From contig CAJTGD010000021.1 in the NCBI GenBank assembly GCA_910575475.1, positions 1-64,000 on the forward strand: a stretch of 64,000 nt of DNA, written 5' to 3'. The DNA is from Lachnospiraceae bacterium. GTDB taxonomy: Bacteria; Bacillota; Clostridia; Lachnospirales; Lachnospiraceae. Below are positions 1-9,056 of this stretch, one piece after another (position 1 is the first letter of the stretch; every line of letters starts with the position of its first letter). Under the pieces are notes generated by a model. It did not search any database, was not told where the DNA came from, and was given only the letters and a program-made list of their open reading frames with translations. The translations under genes were made by a program, and so were the position numbers.

Positions 1-151
1 TGTGTAATTGTTTTTAGGCAACTCAATTATACCACAGACAAGAGGTTTATGCCTTTTTTATGGGTTAAAGTATTGATTTTTCAAGGTTCAACACACCATG
101 CGGTGTGGGAAGTTTGAGTAGATAAAATATGCAGGTGAAAGCCTGCAGTAA

Positions 152-225
152 GGTTCCCTAGTCTAAAAGGTCAGGACACCGGCCTTTCAAGCCGGAGATA
201 TTGGGTTCAAGTCCCATGGGGATCA
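152..225 (+). tRNA. tRNA-Glu (TTC)
   Basis: Cloverleaf read by eye: acceptor GGTTCCC pairs with GGGGATC using two wobble pairs, the anticodon stem CCGGC/GCCGG encloses loop CTTTCAA (anticodon TTC), and the T loop is TTCAAGT. The outer T-stem pair is a T-T mismatch. It heads a three-tRNA array. A second tRNA-Glu (TTC) lies at 12439-12510 on the other strand. Confidence 0.85.
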
Positions 226-315
226 CTGTGGTCATAGGATAACCGTAGTCCAGCAAATTGTGAACCGGCGCTGGTCGAAATGGAATGTAGACAGATTCTC
301 CTTGGTCACATCTCA

Positions 316-397
316 GGATGGGTAGCCTAGTGGCGAAGGCGGCAGACTGTAAATCTGTTACAAGGAAACACCGCAGGTTCGAGTCCTGCCCCATCCA
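316..397 (+). tRNA. tRNA-Tyr (GTA)
   Basis: Acceptor GGATGGG/CCCATCC is perfect. The anticodon loop CTGTAAA gives GTA, a long class II variable arm follows, and the T arm is GCAGG-TTCGAGT-CCTGC. The length of 82 nt fits tRNA-Tyr. It is six nucleotides from the next tRNA, so the two are probably processed from one transcript. Confidence 0.95.
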
Positions 398-403
398 CTT
401 TTC

Positions 404-488
404 GTTTGCGTGTCTGAGCGGTTTAAGGTGCCATCCTGCTAAGATGGTGTGCGGCAACGCACCGAAGGTTCGAATCCTTCCGCAAACG
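404..488 (+). tRNA. tRNA-Ser (GCT)
   Basis: Acceptor GTTTGCG/CGCAAAC, anticodon loop CTGCTAA (GCT), a class II variable arm with a GTGCG/CGCAC stem, and T arm GAAGG/CCTTC. It is the last tRNA before about 8 kb of mobile-element debris, so its 3' side may be an old integration site. Confidence 0.95.
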
Positions 489-517
489 CTTGAAAATGTG
501 GCAATCTAATATTGATA

Positions 518-1940
518 CTTGAGAGTAAAAAGTTTGTACCATTAAGAAGCCTGGGAATCACAATAGCTTCCTGACGAGTCTTGTTGCTTCCGAATTATTC
601 GCGTTATACGTAATTCCGGCTGTTTTTCCATAAACAGGAAAAAATATTTCCGCAGGTGGGCCATAAGTGCAGCCTCCGATACCCTTCCTTTGGAAGGCGT
701 TCTTTGATAACGAAGCTGGTTGGACGATAATTTCCCCAACGAGCTGACGGAAATGCTCTGGAGGATTCCCATGGCAATGCAGGACTGAGCCATATGCATT
801 TCGATCGCCCGGACGGCTTTCAGAAAGTGGTTCCAGCTCCAGGCTGGTGCTTGCCAGGATGCTTTGGATCCCATCCATTTCCACCAGGACAAAGCGCAGC
901 TCCTGATAGAGCTTCTGTCCCCAGAGCAGATCAACGCAGTGGTAATGTATGGATTCCTTCTTCCCATAGAGTTCGATCTCTGCTTCCTGGAACTTTTCCC
1001 GATGGGAAAGGAACAATTCTTTCAGGTGGACAGCCGCCCCCTTTTTGGGAGGCCTTCCCCTTCCAGGTTTCCGGGGACCAGGTTTTTCATATGCGGTGCA
1101 GGACTTTTTGCCTTGGTGATGATCCCCATGCGGACATCCCCGTCCCTGTTAAGATCCCTCAGTTTGTCAAGAGCCGGAACCGTAAGGAAATACCGGTCCA
1201 GCAGGAGCAGGGAATCCCCAAAGGTAAGGGCGGCATGGTAAGCATCTTCCACCATCTGTACTACATGGGAAGCGCCAGAAACAGCCGCACCGTTCCAGGC
1301 CCTGGCAGCCTGCAGGCCATCATGGAGCCGGATGCTTAAAGGGATACAGGCCCAGTTACGGACCGTCCCAGCCAAGATGCCAAGACCGCCGAACATATGC
1401 CCGTGGATGTACTCCGGTTTCGCAGAGTTTTCGGATTCCTGGAACAATTTCTTCACTCCTGGAATCCGGCGTCCTTCCTTCGGCTGTTTGACCCCGTCGC
1501 CTACAAGGATGTGGAAGTTCCCCTCCTTATAGAGAGGAGAATACTCTTTTACAGCAGAGAACCAACGGCTGCGAATGGATTCCAGAGACCAGGCGGAGGA
1601 TCTGAAAAAATGGATCATGGAAGGGTAGCAGCCAGGCGCAAGAGCCAAGTCACGAATAACGGAGGTAATATCAAGTTTATCTGAGCGGAGCATTAAGCCT
1701 ACTGTAATAATGATAAACCAGCAGAAGGAAGCCTTCCGGGAAAAACAAGATTCAAAATGGCATAGGACTTTATCAATAAAATTTAGCATAATCGTATGGT
1801 AAACCACCGAAAAGTATGGTAAACTCATACATGGAATAACTCTTCTGGTGGTTTGTATCTTTCTTAAGTGTAGCAACTTAAAGATACCACAAATCCATAC
1901 GGAAGGGTTATTTTTTTTACAGAGAACTTTTTACTCTCAA
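518..1940 (-). mobile_element. Degenerate insertion sequence with intact inverted repeats and target duplication
   Basis: A 16-bp perfect terminal inverted repeat lies at 519-534 (TTGAGAGTAAAAAGTT) and 1925-1940 (reverse complement). It is flanked by the 9-bp direct repeat ATATTGATA at 509-517 and 1941-1949, the likely target duplication. The element is about 1.4 kb and carries one broken transposase on the minus strand. Intact ends show that it arrived by transposition. The damaged transposase means it could now move only with help in trans. Confidence 0.85.
542..1789 (-). pseudogene. DDE-type transposase, frameshifted
   Basis: The N-terminal part (reading frame ending at 1022) is convincing transposase: a hydrophobic N-terminal segment, then the motif LVGDGVKQPKEGRR and GHMFGGLGILAGT, common in IS4/IS701-like clostridial elements (family assignment by memory). 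The frame breaks near 1016-1022, continues in another frame (KKESIHYHCVDLLWGQ), and shifts again around 790-830, where the sequence also seems to lack an internal stretch. The C-terminal end (QLRYQRTPSKGRVSEAAL) is recognisable in a third frame down to 542. The start is taken at the internal ATG at 1789, because the upstream extension looks non-coding. Certainly non-functional as read. Confidence 0.8.
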
Positions 1941-2068
1941 ATATTGATAGAACAATTAAAAAACAGATTGCTATGAAAACTCCGTGTGGAATTTCAAAGT
2001 CCAACACGGAGTTTTATATAAATTTTTAAATATGGTCTGGTTGCAATATTTTTTCACTTAATTCTACT

Positions 2069-3382
2069 ATAGTGACTGCTGATTAAGTCATTGATTTTTT
2101 AAGTACATATAGAAAATTCTTTTCTCGATCCAATAAAATTTAACAGATGTATTTTCAAATCACTATCCCTTTTACAGTTCTCTAAAAACTGTAAAAAGGC
2201 GCAGAGAATCCTCCTCTGCATTTTAAAAAGATTCGCAGTTATTACAGACAGCGCAATAGAGGTCAGCTGGGTTGTTTCCAACCGGGTTACGATCAGCCCC
2301 AATCCGTAACTACGCTTTTCCCCTTATGATCGGGCGGAGCCATGGCTGGCTGATACTGACAATACGGTTTTCTACTACATGCGTTTTGTTTTCATACATG
2401 TACTTCTGCTGTTCGTAAAGTTTCCCGATCGTCAACAGAAGAGAGATCTCTTTCCGAGTGGGCGCGTAACCTTCACTCATATATTGCTCCAGGTAGCCAA
2501 GGTCTCTGTGTACAAAGGAAAGCTGCTTTTTGATTGCCTTTCGTATCTGCTTTGTTGTATGCTTCCTGCTCTTTGCGAAAGCCAGATACTCTTTCCTTGC
2601 TTTCCGGCTATACCGCCTTGGCAGTTTCAGATTATATGCTTTACAAAACCGGTAGATGATCACTTCCAGTTTCTCGCGGGATTCATTCAGCAGAGAGACA
2701 TCCTGGGGATAGCGGATATTCACCGGGGCACAGGTAGCATCTACGGTCAATGTCCCCTGATTCTCACGTTTGTCCGGGTTGTTTCCTGATGACTCCGCAT
2801 CCCCCGCTCCTGAGGTGGGCGGCGTATTTTCATCATCATGATCCAGAATGTACTCGTTTGCTTCCATGATGATCTCATGGGTCAGGCGCTTACGGAACAG
2901 GGTCAATGTACTTGCATCAAAAGGAGGCTCTTCCTGATATCCGGGAAGGCCAATAAAGTACTGCAGATAGGGGTTTTCCGTGATCTGTTCCACAAGTTCA
3001 CGGTCAGAAAACAGAAGTTTCTTTTGTATGATCAGAGAACCCAGGGCCATACGCAAAGGCTTCGCAACATTTCCGGTACTACTGGGGAAAAGTTCTGCAT
3101 ATTTTTCTTCGAAAACATCCCAGGGGATCCGGTCAGCAAGACGGACCCACCTGTTTTTGGGATTCATATGCATCCCAAGCGGCTGATTAAAATCAAAAAA
3201 GGAATGTTGCAATTTATCAAGCGGTCTGTACATGGCATTTTAACTCCTCTGCAAGTATATTTTATAAGGTTATCTGCATGAAAAACGAATTCCAATGGTT
3301 CATTACCTTGCATTTATTATACGCCTAATTGAAAGAAAAATCAGTAAAATCAAGCATTTAAGACTTAATCAGCAGTCACTAT
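2069..3382 (-). mobile_element. IS5/IS1182-like element, internally deleted
   Basis: A perfect 21-bp inverted repeat bounds it: ATAGTGACTGCTGATTAAGTC at 2069-2089, reverse complement at 3362-3382. The interior is a damaged transposase. The right repeat is inserted directly into the coding sequence of an ICE-type gene (3365-3520, minus), replacing its tail. Confidence 0.85.
2099..3233 (-). pseudogene. IS5/IS1182-like transposase with internal deletion
   Basis: The first part (start at 3233, 307 residues to 2310) shows the DUF772-type N-terminal domain (FEEKYAELFPSSTGN, then PFDASTLTLFRKRL) and the beginning of the catalytic region (GTLTVDATCAPVNIRYPQD). It stops just after QPWLRPIIRGKA, where intact relatives continue with the second catalytic block. 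The conserved C-terminus (GLIVTRLETTQLTSIALSV) reappears in another frame at 2302-2099. The middle of the DDE domain, roughly 100-150 residues, is missing and the frame is lost, so the enzyme is dead. Confidence 0.85.
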
Positions 3383-3520
3383 GTAATAAAAAAGAAAAGA
3401 GCCTCCGTTTGTCCGGATGCCCTTGTTAGTGATGAGTGACCGTATGAAATCTCTGTAAATTCTGCAGCGAGGAAATTCTACGATTTGCTTCAGTTCTAAT
3501 TGATAATTTTGATTATCCAT
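3365..3520 (-). pseudogene. N-terminal stub of a clostridial ICE protein cut by the IS
   Basis: ATG at 3520 follows a good AAGGAGAC Shine-Dalgarno. The 51-residue product contains PRCRIYRDFIRSL and KGIRTNGGS, the conserved N-terminus of a protein common in Firmicutes conjugative elements (seen in Tn916-like and Tn1549-like ICEs; role unclear). The inverted repeat of the neighbouring IS supplies the last codons and the stop, so only about one sixth of the usual protein is left. Confidence 0.75.
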
Positions 3521-3854
3521 AAATGTCTCCTTTTCCGTAATTATAAGGCAGATGACTATCAGTACATCTGCCTCATTAATAAAATGATTAAGTTTTAAAG
3601 TAGGTATTGAGGTGTTCCATCGCCTTTGCTATTGGGCAAATTCGAGAGTACCTCATTGCATTATTATTGCATTTTTTTATTTTAAAATATCTTTTTATAA
3701 TGTGTCATATTGCTTGAAAATGCCTTAAATTCGCTATTTCTTTTTCAAATCGCTTACCGTAAAGCTAGAGTTCGAATAACGGATGAAATCCCGGAAATGC
3801 TGATAAAATGGGCGTTTCCGGGATTGCTTTATGCCTGTTGGCTCTAAAATGGCT
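3521..3854. other. Intergenic ICE-derived debris with one hairpin
   Basis: No intact gene seen. A strong hairpin at 3788-3825 (ATCCCGGAAA/TTTCCGGGAT) lies downstream of the minus-strand MerR gene and may end its transcript, though no long T-run follows on that strand. Short in-frame stretches on the minus strand near 3590-3650 read like a C-terminal protein fragment, but I cannot name it. Confidence 0.4.
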
Positions 3855-4739
3855 CTAATTGTTTTCGGAAGCGTTATTCTCCGAGTAATAACGGAACGCT
3901 TTTACGATATAATCAGAAGCCCCCTCTCCATATTTGCTATCAGTCATGCTTTTGATATAATCGTTTGAATACGCGTTGATAAGCATATTCATGTGGGATT
4001 TACTACAAGATATGGATACGTTAGTGCTGTTTTCCTGTATAAACGACCATATTTCCTGAACAATGGACTGAATTTTGGAAGAGGAAACATCTTCTGACAA
4101 ATCGGCGGTTAGTCTGCCATACAGTATATCAGATTGCTTTCCAATTTCTTTCACTTCTTCCGTTAATTGTGTGTCCATGAGCTCAGAGAAATGTTCTAAA
4201 TTATGTTTCATGGCTTCGGTGTATTTTTCAATACTGCCGAATTGCTGAATGGCGAGTTTAGCTAATTCGGATTCATCATCTTTGATTTTCTGAATAAACA
4301 TATCAAAATTTTCAATACTTCCCCAATGTTTGATAACATCATCAGTGCTGTTATTTTTAAAATCCTCTAATGCTGTGATGTAATCAGACAGGTCAAATTC
4401 CTTAAAACTCATACAATGTTCTCCTTTCTCTAAACGGCTAAGAAGCTGTATAAGTCTGTCTGTCCGATTGCGCTTCAGCAGAAGCAGCTCTTTTTGCCTT
4501 TTAAAAGCTTTAATTCTGTCAAAGTCTGGTTTTTGCAGAATTTCTTTAATCTCTTTCAGCTTAAATCCCAATTCCTTAAAAAACAGAATTTGTTGTAGCT
4601 TTTGCAAGGCTTCATCATCATATAGGCGATAGCCGGATTCGGTCAATTCACTTGGCTTTAACAATCCAATCTCATCATAGTATTGTAGTGTTCGTGTGCT
4701 TATGCCTGTTAATTCTGCAACTTGGCTTATGGTTTGCAT
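3855..4739 (-). CDS. MerR-family regulator with TipAS-like effector domain
   Basis: A predicted DNA-binding transcription regulator of 294 residues. Residues 1-70 form the MerR winged helix (QTISQVAELTGISTRTLQYY, then GYRLYDDEAL), followed by a dimerisation coiled coil. The C-terminal ~150 residues resemble the TipAS ligand-binding domain of multidrug-sensing MerR proteins. The start is set at 4739, where AAGGAG sits eight bases upstream; an ATG 33 nt further up lacks a ribosome site. No drug-resistance gene lies beside it, so its target is unknown. Sequence on both sides is mobile-element debris, so it is probably imported cargo. Confidence 0.85.
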   Translation of the reverse strand: MQTISQVAELTGISTRTLQYYDEIGLLKPSELTESGYRLYDDEALQKLQQILFFKELGFKLKEIKEILQKPDFDRIKAFKRQKELLLLKRNRTDRLIQLLSRLEKGEHCMSFKEFDLSDYITALEDFKNNSTDDVIKHWGSIENFDMFIQKIKDDESELAKLAIQQFGSIEKYTEAMKHNLEHFSELMDTQLTEEVKEIGKQSDILYGRLTADLSEDVSSSKIQSIVQEIWSFIQENSTNVSISCSKSHMNMLINAYSNDYIKSMTDSKYGEGASDYIVKAFRYYSENNASENN

Positions 4740-4899
4740 TCTTATCAGCTCCTTAAATTTGTGAAGAAGCAAGACAGAGATTGCCGGCTAATTTCTATTC
4801 TGCTCCTATGAGAAAAGAATACAGTATCACGTTACGTGTAAGTCAATACTTTTTGCACAAAAAATTGTGGATTAGTCGTTTGACGGATAAGGTCATGGA

Positions 4900-5098
4900 G
4901 CAGAGCGAATAGAACAGGCAGAAAGGGCAAAGAAACTCCCGAAACGTGCCTATGAAATGAGCCGATAGTAAAGGGGATTGATAGGATATGACGGAACGGA
5001 TAAAGGAAAACAATAATACAATTCGCAATCTGACCGGGGAATATAAGAAGATAGAGCCGGATTGCCGGGAGGGAGTGCGGGCGCAGTTAGAGCGATAA
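4900..5098 (+). pseudogene. Debris of mobile-element genes (recombinase/relaxase C-terminus plus small ORF)
   Basis: A short frame (4900-4971) reads AERIEQAERAKKLPKRAYEM before a stop, typical of the end of a clostridial mobile-element protein. A second short frame (4988-5098) encodes 36 residues beginning MTERIKENNNTIRNLTGEYK. Both are too short to be complete. I read them as the 3' end of a decayed ICE operon. Confidence 0.4.
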
Positions 5099-5205
5099 GA
5101 AATGTGGGGCGTGGCGGTTCCTGTGCCCTGTTTTTTATAGTGGCAGGTACAGAGAGAAAGTGCTATAATCGAAAGCAGGATTTAAAATATGGGAGATGAA
5201 ACGGC

Positions 5206-5523
5206 ATGGAAATACATATTGAGGATAATTCTTACATTCGGACAAGAGGGCTCACGCTGATTGCCTGCAACGCTAAATGGGATAAAGACAATAAAATTGA
5301 TGAAATCATAGACGAATATTTGAAGCATATACAAGATGTAAAGCCGATAACGGCAAGACAGTGTATAAAATTATTGCCTATGATTGCGAAGAATAAGCCG
5401 GAATTAAAGAGTGATATTGTTTCCGCACTGCAAAAAGCGGATATATCTATTTATGCAGACAGTATGCAACCGTTGGTCTATAAGGATATTCAAAATTCTT
5501 TGGCAGGGATAGAGAAACTATGA
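5206..5523 (+). CDS. SufBD/HEAT-like protein, probably N-terminally truncated
   Basis: 105 residues with KPITARQCIKLLPMIAKNKP and KADISIYADSMQPL, matching the C-terminal half of a small helical repeat protein often labelled SufBD protein in Clostridia. Relatives are about 150-160 residues, so the first third is missing. An ATG at 5206 follows GGGAGATG, so the remainder may still be translated. Function unknown. Confidence 0.6.
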   Translation: MEIHIEDNSYIRTRGLTLIACNAKWDKDNKIDEIIDEYLKHIQDVKPITARQCIKLLPMIAKNKPELKSDIVSALQKADISIYADSMQPLVYKDIQNSLAGIEKL

Positions 5524-5553
5524 GTTTATTGAGATTTTAAGGAGTGTGGAGTA

Positions 5554-6315
5554 ATGGATAATTGGTTTACAATAGATAAAATTGATGCAAATACATATAC
5601 TATCAGCGAATACCGCCATTGGGAGGAAACGCATTGCTATCTGTTGAATGGAAATACCCGAAGTTTGCTTATTGATACGGGGCTTGGCATTTCCAATATC
5701 TATGAGGAAGTGCTGAAGCTTACCGATAAGCCAATTACGGCAGTAGCAACGCATATTCATTGGGATCATATTGGAGGGCATAAGTATTTTACGGATTTTT
5801 ATGCCCATGCTGATGAATTGGATTGGCTGAATGGTAAATTCCCTTTATCAATCGAAACGATAAGAGAGATGGTCATAGACCGCTGTGATTTGCCTGAAGG
5901 GTTTTGCGTGAACGATTATGAATTGTTTCAGGGTATGCCGGCAAAAGTGCTGACAGACCATGACATTATTGATATTGGTGGCAGGCAAATTGAAGTGTTG
6001 CATACACCCGGACATTCTCCGGGGCACCTATGTTTTTGGGAAAAAAGCAGGGGATATTTATTTACAGGTGATTTGGTATATAAAGATATTCTGTTTGCTT
6101 ATTATCCGTCTACTGACCCGGAGGCATACCTTGATTCTTTGGAAAAAGTTGCGGCATTGCCTGTGAAGAAAGTGTTTCCGGCACATCATTCACTGGATAT
6201 AGAACCGGAAATCTTAATTCGTATGAGGGAAGCATTTAGAAATCTTAAGGCAGACGGAAAACTTCATCATGGAAGTGGGACATTTAATTATGGGGAGTGG
6301 GGAGTATGGTTATAG
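5554..6315 (+). CDS. Metallo-beta-lactamase-fold hydrolase
   Basis: A 253-residue MBL-fold enzyme. The zinc motif THIHWDHIGGH (HxHxDH) is at about residues 67-77, LHTPGHSPGH supplies the third metal histidine, and FTGDLVY with the later PAHHS supplies the remaining ligands. AAGGAG precedes the ATG. It probably hydrolyses a small thioester or lactone-type substrate, but the substrate cannot be read from the sequence. Complete and likely functional, although surrounded by gene fragments. Confidence 0.85.
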   Translation: MDNWFTIDKIDANTYTISEYRHWEETHCYLLNGNTRSLLIDTGLGISNIYEEVLKLTDKPITAVATHIHWDHIGGHKYFTDFYAHADELDWLNGKFPLSIETIREMVIDRCDLPEGFCVNDYELFQGMPAKVLTDHDIIDIGGRQIEVLHTPGHSPGHLCFWEKSRGYLFTGDLVYKDILFAYYPSTDPEAYLDSLEKVAALPVKKVFPAHHSLDIEPEILIRMREAFRNLKADGKLHHGSGTFNYGEWGVWL

Positions 6316-6324
6316 GAAATAGGT

Positions 6325-6501
6325 TGTGACAAAGGTAATGCTCCCTTTGGTGATGATTGCCAAAGGATACCGTTTGAAGTATCTGTTGATCCCTTTTATT
6401 CGAAGGAAAATATGACCAGGCTTAAGGAGTCTGTAGCACAAATGGAAGCCACAGGTGGTACGGTGCATGAGGTGGACTTTGATGGAACATGCCGAGTTTG
6501 A
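6325..6501 (+). pseudogene. RelB/DinJ-type antitoxin, C-terminal fragment
   Basis: An in-frame stretch without a usable start reads RIPFEVSVDPFYSKENMTRL, then KESVAQMEATGGTVHEVDFD, which is the characteristic tail of DinJ/RelB antitoxins. The ribbon-helix-helix N-terminus and any toxin gene are absent. A relic of a toxin-antitoxin module. Confidence 0.7.
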
Positions 6502-6723
6502 GTAAATAAAAATGCTTAGTAAACCCAGTGCTTATGCGGGTTTGCGGGCTTTGGAAAGGTCTTTTGATAACAAATTGATAACAGTCGTTTGAGTGCGATT
6601 ATTCTTTCTATCTAACGGTTTATAGGTGGAAGAATGATTTGCAAGAAATTTAGATGACTGTAAAAAATCTATATTAGAAACGCCCTTAGCTGTGGGTAGG
6701 AACTTATGATTTGGGGAAATGAC
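6502..6723. other. Intergenic, hairpin only
   Basis: Contains a small inverted repeat AAACCC/GGGTTT at 6521-6543 that could act as a terminator for decayed upstream genes. Nothing else supported. Confidence 0.35.
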
Positions 6724-7329
6724 ATGGATAAGAAAACAGAAGAATCAAGAATTGCGTACAATAAAATAGCATTTGAGTATGATACGTCAAGAGAAGGACA
6801 ATATACCAGTTTTCACATTAGCGAACTATCTAATATGATAGATTTGAGCGAAGGTGATATTGTTCTTGATGTTGCATGTGGAAATGGAACTCTCTTGAGG
6901 GAATTATCGAAAAAAGCAAAAATACAAGCAAATGGAATAGATGTATCAGAAAACATGATTCATGCCGCAAAAATGCGTTATCCTAATATGAATTTTGAGA
7001 TAAAGTCTTGTTATCCACTTGAATGGAAAGATGAAAGTATTGATATTATAACGATATGTTGCGCATTTCATCATTTTGATAATCCGCAAGGATTTGTAAA
7101 TGAATGTAAAAGAGTTTTAAAGAGAAACGGTACAGTGTATATAGCTGACCCTAACTTTGGAGCAGTACTTAGATTTCTCGCAAATAAATTTTGGCTGTCC
7201 TTCTCAAAAAGTGGAGATGTGAGGATATATAGCAAAAAAGAGTTAGAGGTTATTTTTTATAATTCTGGATTTAAAACCGTACAGGTTTATAGAAAGGATA
7301 AAGGGGTATTTCTTAAAGCTAAAAAGTAG
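6724..7329 (+). CDS. Class I SAM-dependent methyltransferase
   Basis: 201 residues with the methyltransferase-11 fold: VLDVACGNGTLLREL (SAM-binding glycine motif, about residues 45-60), the acidic GIDVSENMI after strand 2, and CCAFHHFDNPQGFVNECKRV as motif III. The start is placed at 6724, with GGGGAA upstream; an in-frame ATG at 6706 is weaker. AT-rich compared with the host genes after 9 kb, so probably imported. Substrate unknown. Confidence 0.8.
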   Translation: MDKKTEESRIAYNKIAFEYDTSREGQYTSFHISELSNMIDLSEGDIVLDVACGNGTLLRELSKKAKIQANGIDVSENMIHAAKMRYPNMNFEIKSCYPLEWKDESIDIITICCAFHHFDNPQGFVNECKRVLKRNGTVYIADPNFGAVLRFLANKFWLSFSKSGDVRIYSKKELEVIFYNSGFKTVQVYRKDKGVFLKAKK

Positions 7330-7356
7330 CAACAAATCCCGAATTTGTAGTAAACT

Positions 7357-8133
7357 ATGTCAGTCAATATAGATAGCGGAAAGCCCTTTGACTGGGGGAA
7401 AACTTCTTTCGATTATGCAAAATTCCGTGACATTTATCCACAAGAGTTTTATCAAAGAATTGTTGACCGAAAATTATGCTTGGACGGACAATCTGTCCTT
7501 GATATTGGAACAGGAACGGGAGTTCTTCCTAGAAATATGTATCAATATGGGGCGAAGTGGACGGCTGCGGATATTTCAGAAAACCAAATTGAACAAGCGG
7601 AAATTCTCTCAAAGGGTATGGATATAGATTATCATGTTATATCAACAGAGGATATAAGTTTTTCGGATAATTCTTTTGATGTAATTACAGCGTGTCAGTG
7701 CTTTTGGTATTTCGACCATGAAGCTGTTATGCCTAAGCTTTATCGTATGCTGAAACAAGGGGGAAGCATTCTTGTTTTATATATGGCATGGCTGCCGTTT
7801 GAGGATGAGATTGCAGGAGCCAGTGAAAAACTCGTATTAAAATATAATCCAAATTGGAGTGGCGCAGGAGAAACGAAACATCCAATAGACATACCGGATT
7901 GTTACAAGGAGAAATTTGTACTTGCATATCATGAAGAATTTACTCTAAGAATACCGTTTACCCGTGAAAGCTGGAATGGAAGAATGAAGGCTTGCCGTGG
8001 AATCGGTGCTTCACTTACCGAGAAAGAGATTTCGATGTGGGAACAAGAGCATATGACGCTCCTTGAACAAATTGCGTTGAGTGAATTTGATATTTTACAC
8101 TATGCTGCCATTGCAGAGCTTAAAAAGCATTAA
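7357..8133 (+). CDS. Class I SAM-dependent methyltransferase (second copy type)
   Basis: 258 residues. SAM motif VLDIGTGTGVLPRNMY at about residues 46-61, ADISENQIEQA at motif II, and DVITACQCFWYFD at motif III; UbiE/methyltransferase-25 type. It starts 27 nt after the previous methyltransferase without a clear ribosome site, so it may depend on upstream translation. The two proteins are not close copies of each other. Likely an imported two-gene cassette. Confidence 0.8.
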   Translation: MSVNIDSGKPFDWGKTSFDYAKFRDIYPQEFYQRIVDRKLCLDGQSVLDIGTGTGVLPRNMYQYGAKWTAADISENQIEQAEILSKGMDIDYHVISTEDISFSDNSFDVITACQCFWYFDHEAVMPKLYRMLKQGGSILVLYMAWLPFEDEIAGASEKLVLKYNPNWSGAGETKHPIDIPDCYKEKFVLAYHEEFTLRIPFTRESWNGRMKACRGIGASLTEKEISMWEQEHMTLLEQIALSEFDILHYAAIAELKKH

Positions 8134-8175
8134 AATTTGTTTGATGAATTGAAATATATGAGGTTTTACATAAAT

Positions 8176-8385
8176 ATGGATTATAAAATTCGAGAAATTC
8201 GAAAAAATGAATATCCAATATTATCTGATTTTCTGTATGAAGCAATTTTTATTCCAGAGGGCATGGACAAGCCGCCAAAATCTATAATTGAACAGCTAGA
8301 GCTTCAAGTATATAATGAAAAGACAGGACTATATGGAGAATGCCACATTTTATGGAAAAATAAGCAGCTATGTGGTAATATATAG
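8176..8385 (+). pseudogene. GNAT acetyltransferase N-terminal fragment
   Basis: The first ~45 residues (MDYKIREIRKNEYPILSDFL and onward) are nearly the same as the start of the complete GNAT at 9057 (MDYQIREIRENEYPVLSDFL). After residue ~50 the similarity ends and the frame runs out. An AT-rich diverged copy that lost its acetyl-CoA-binding half. Confidence 0.75.
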
Positions 8386-8470
8386 AGGCAAAGATAAAAA
8401 CACAACGCAAGGCAGTCTTGCAGAACTGGTAGGTAGTCCAGTCGCACCATTATGGTGTGGGTAGGGATTT

Positions 8471-8620
8471 TTGAACGAATCACAGCAGGCTTTGAAATTA
8501 CAGCAGGAGCAGTTGAAAACGGAACGCAAGATTATAAGCCGGGAGCAGCGGGAAGCAGAGAAACAGCGTCAGTTTGAACTGAAACAGCAGAAAAGGAAAA
8601 AAAAGCACAAGGGCAGATAA
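8471..8620 (+). pseudogene. DUF2992 (YjdF-like) C-terminal fragment
   Basis: The frame reads QQALKLQQEQLKTERKIISR and KQRQFELKQQKRKKKHKG, the typical basic, Gln/Lys-rich end of DUF2992/YjdF proteins. Only about 50 of the usual ~140 residues are present and no proper start exists. Confidence 0.65.
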
Positions 8621-8655
8621 TATGATTTACTTCATGTAAAATAGGAGGGATTCCT

Positions 8656-8982
8656 TTGTTTAAGAAAAAAGATACGAAGACTGTACAGAGTGCAAAGGCA
8701 CAGACAAAAAAGCCGGCAGTTAAAAGCGGGAAAGCACAGACGAGTAAAGCTGCGGCAAAAAAAGGAAAAACACAGCCGGGAAAAACTGCGGCTAAGGGTG
8801 GGAAGCAGGCAGATCAGAGCAAAGCAACGCAGGATCGAAGTGACGCGGTACTTGCCAAATTAATGGCAATAGAAAAAGAGACGAGATTAAAGGAGGCGAG
8901 AGACCAGGTGGACCAGCTGGATGATGAGAATATTGCTGCGAATATTGAACAGTTATTGAAGATTATCAGGTCGGGAGAATAG
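8656..8982 (+). CDS. Lys/Ala-rich basic protein (histone H1-like tail)
   Basis: 108 residues starting with TTG eight bases after AGGAGGG. Residues 1-65 are low-complexity repeats of Lys, Ala, Gly, Thr and Gln (KKPAVKSGKAQTSKAAAKKG). Residues 66-108 form an acidic amphipathic helix. The basic tail suggests nucleic-acid binding, but that is composition only. No family recognised. Confidence 0.55.
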   Translation: MFKKKDTKTVQSAKAQTKKPAVKSGKAQTSKAAAKKGKTQPGKTAAKGGKQADQSKATQDRSDAVLAKLMAIEKETRLKEARDQVDQLDDENIAANIEQLLKIIRSGE

Positions 8983-9056
8983 CCGGAAAGCTGGTTTATG
9001 AGATCATGGAGAAAAAATTGAAAGCAGGTTATTAGTATTTGTGAGGGGATGCAAAT

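Noticed and set aside
318..509. ORF across the tRNA array
   Set aside because: Covers tRNA-Tyr and tRNA-Ser, which explain the sequence.
527..545. GGTACAAA on the minus strand at the first IS end
   Set aside because: Belongs to the IS terminus, host side, and no -10 follows; coincidence.
794..1339. Plus-strand ORF of 181 codons
   Set aside because: Lies opposite the transposase frame, with the low-complexity composition typical of an antisense shadow.
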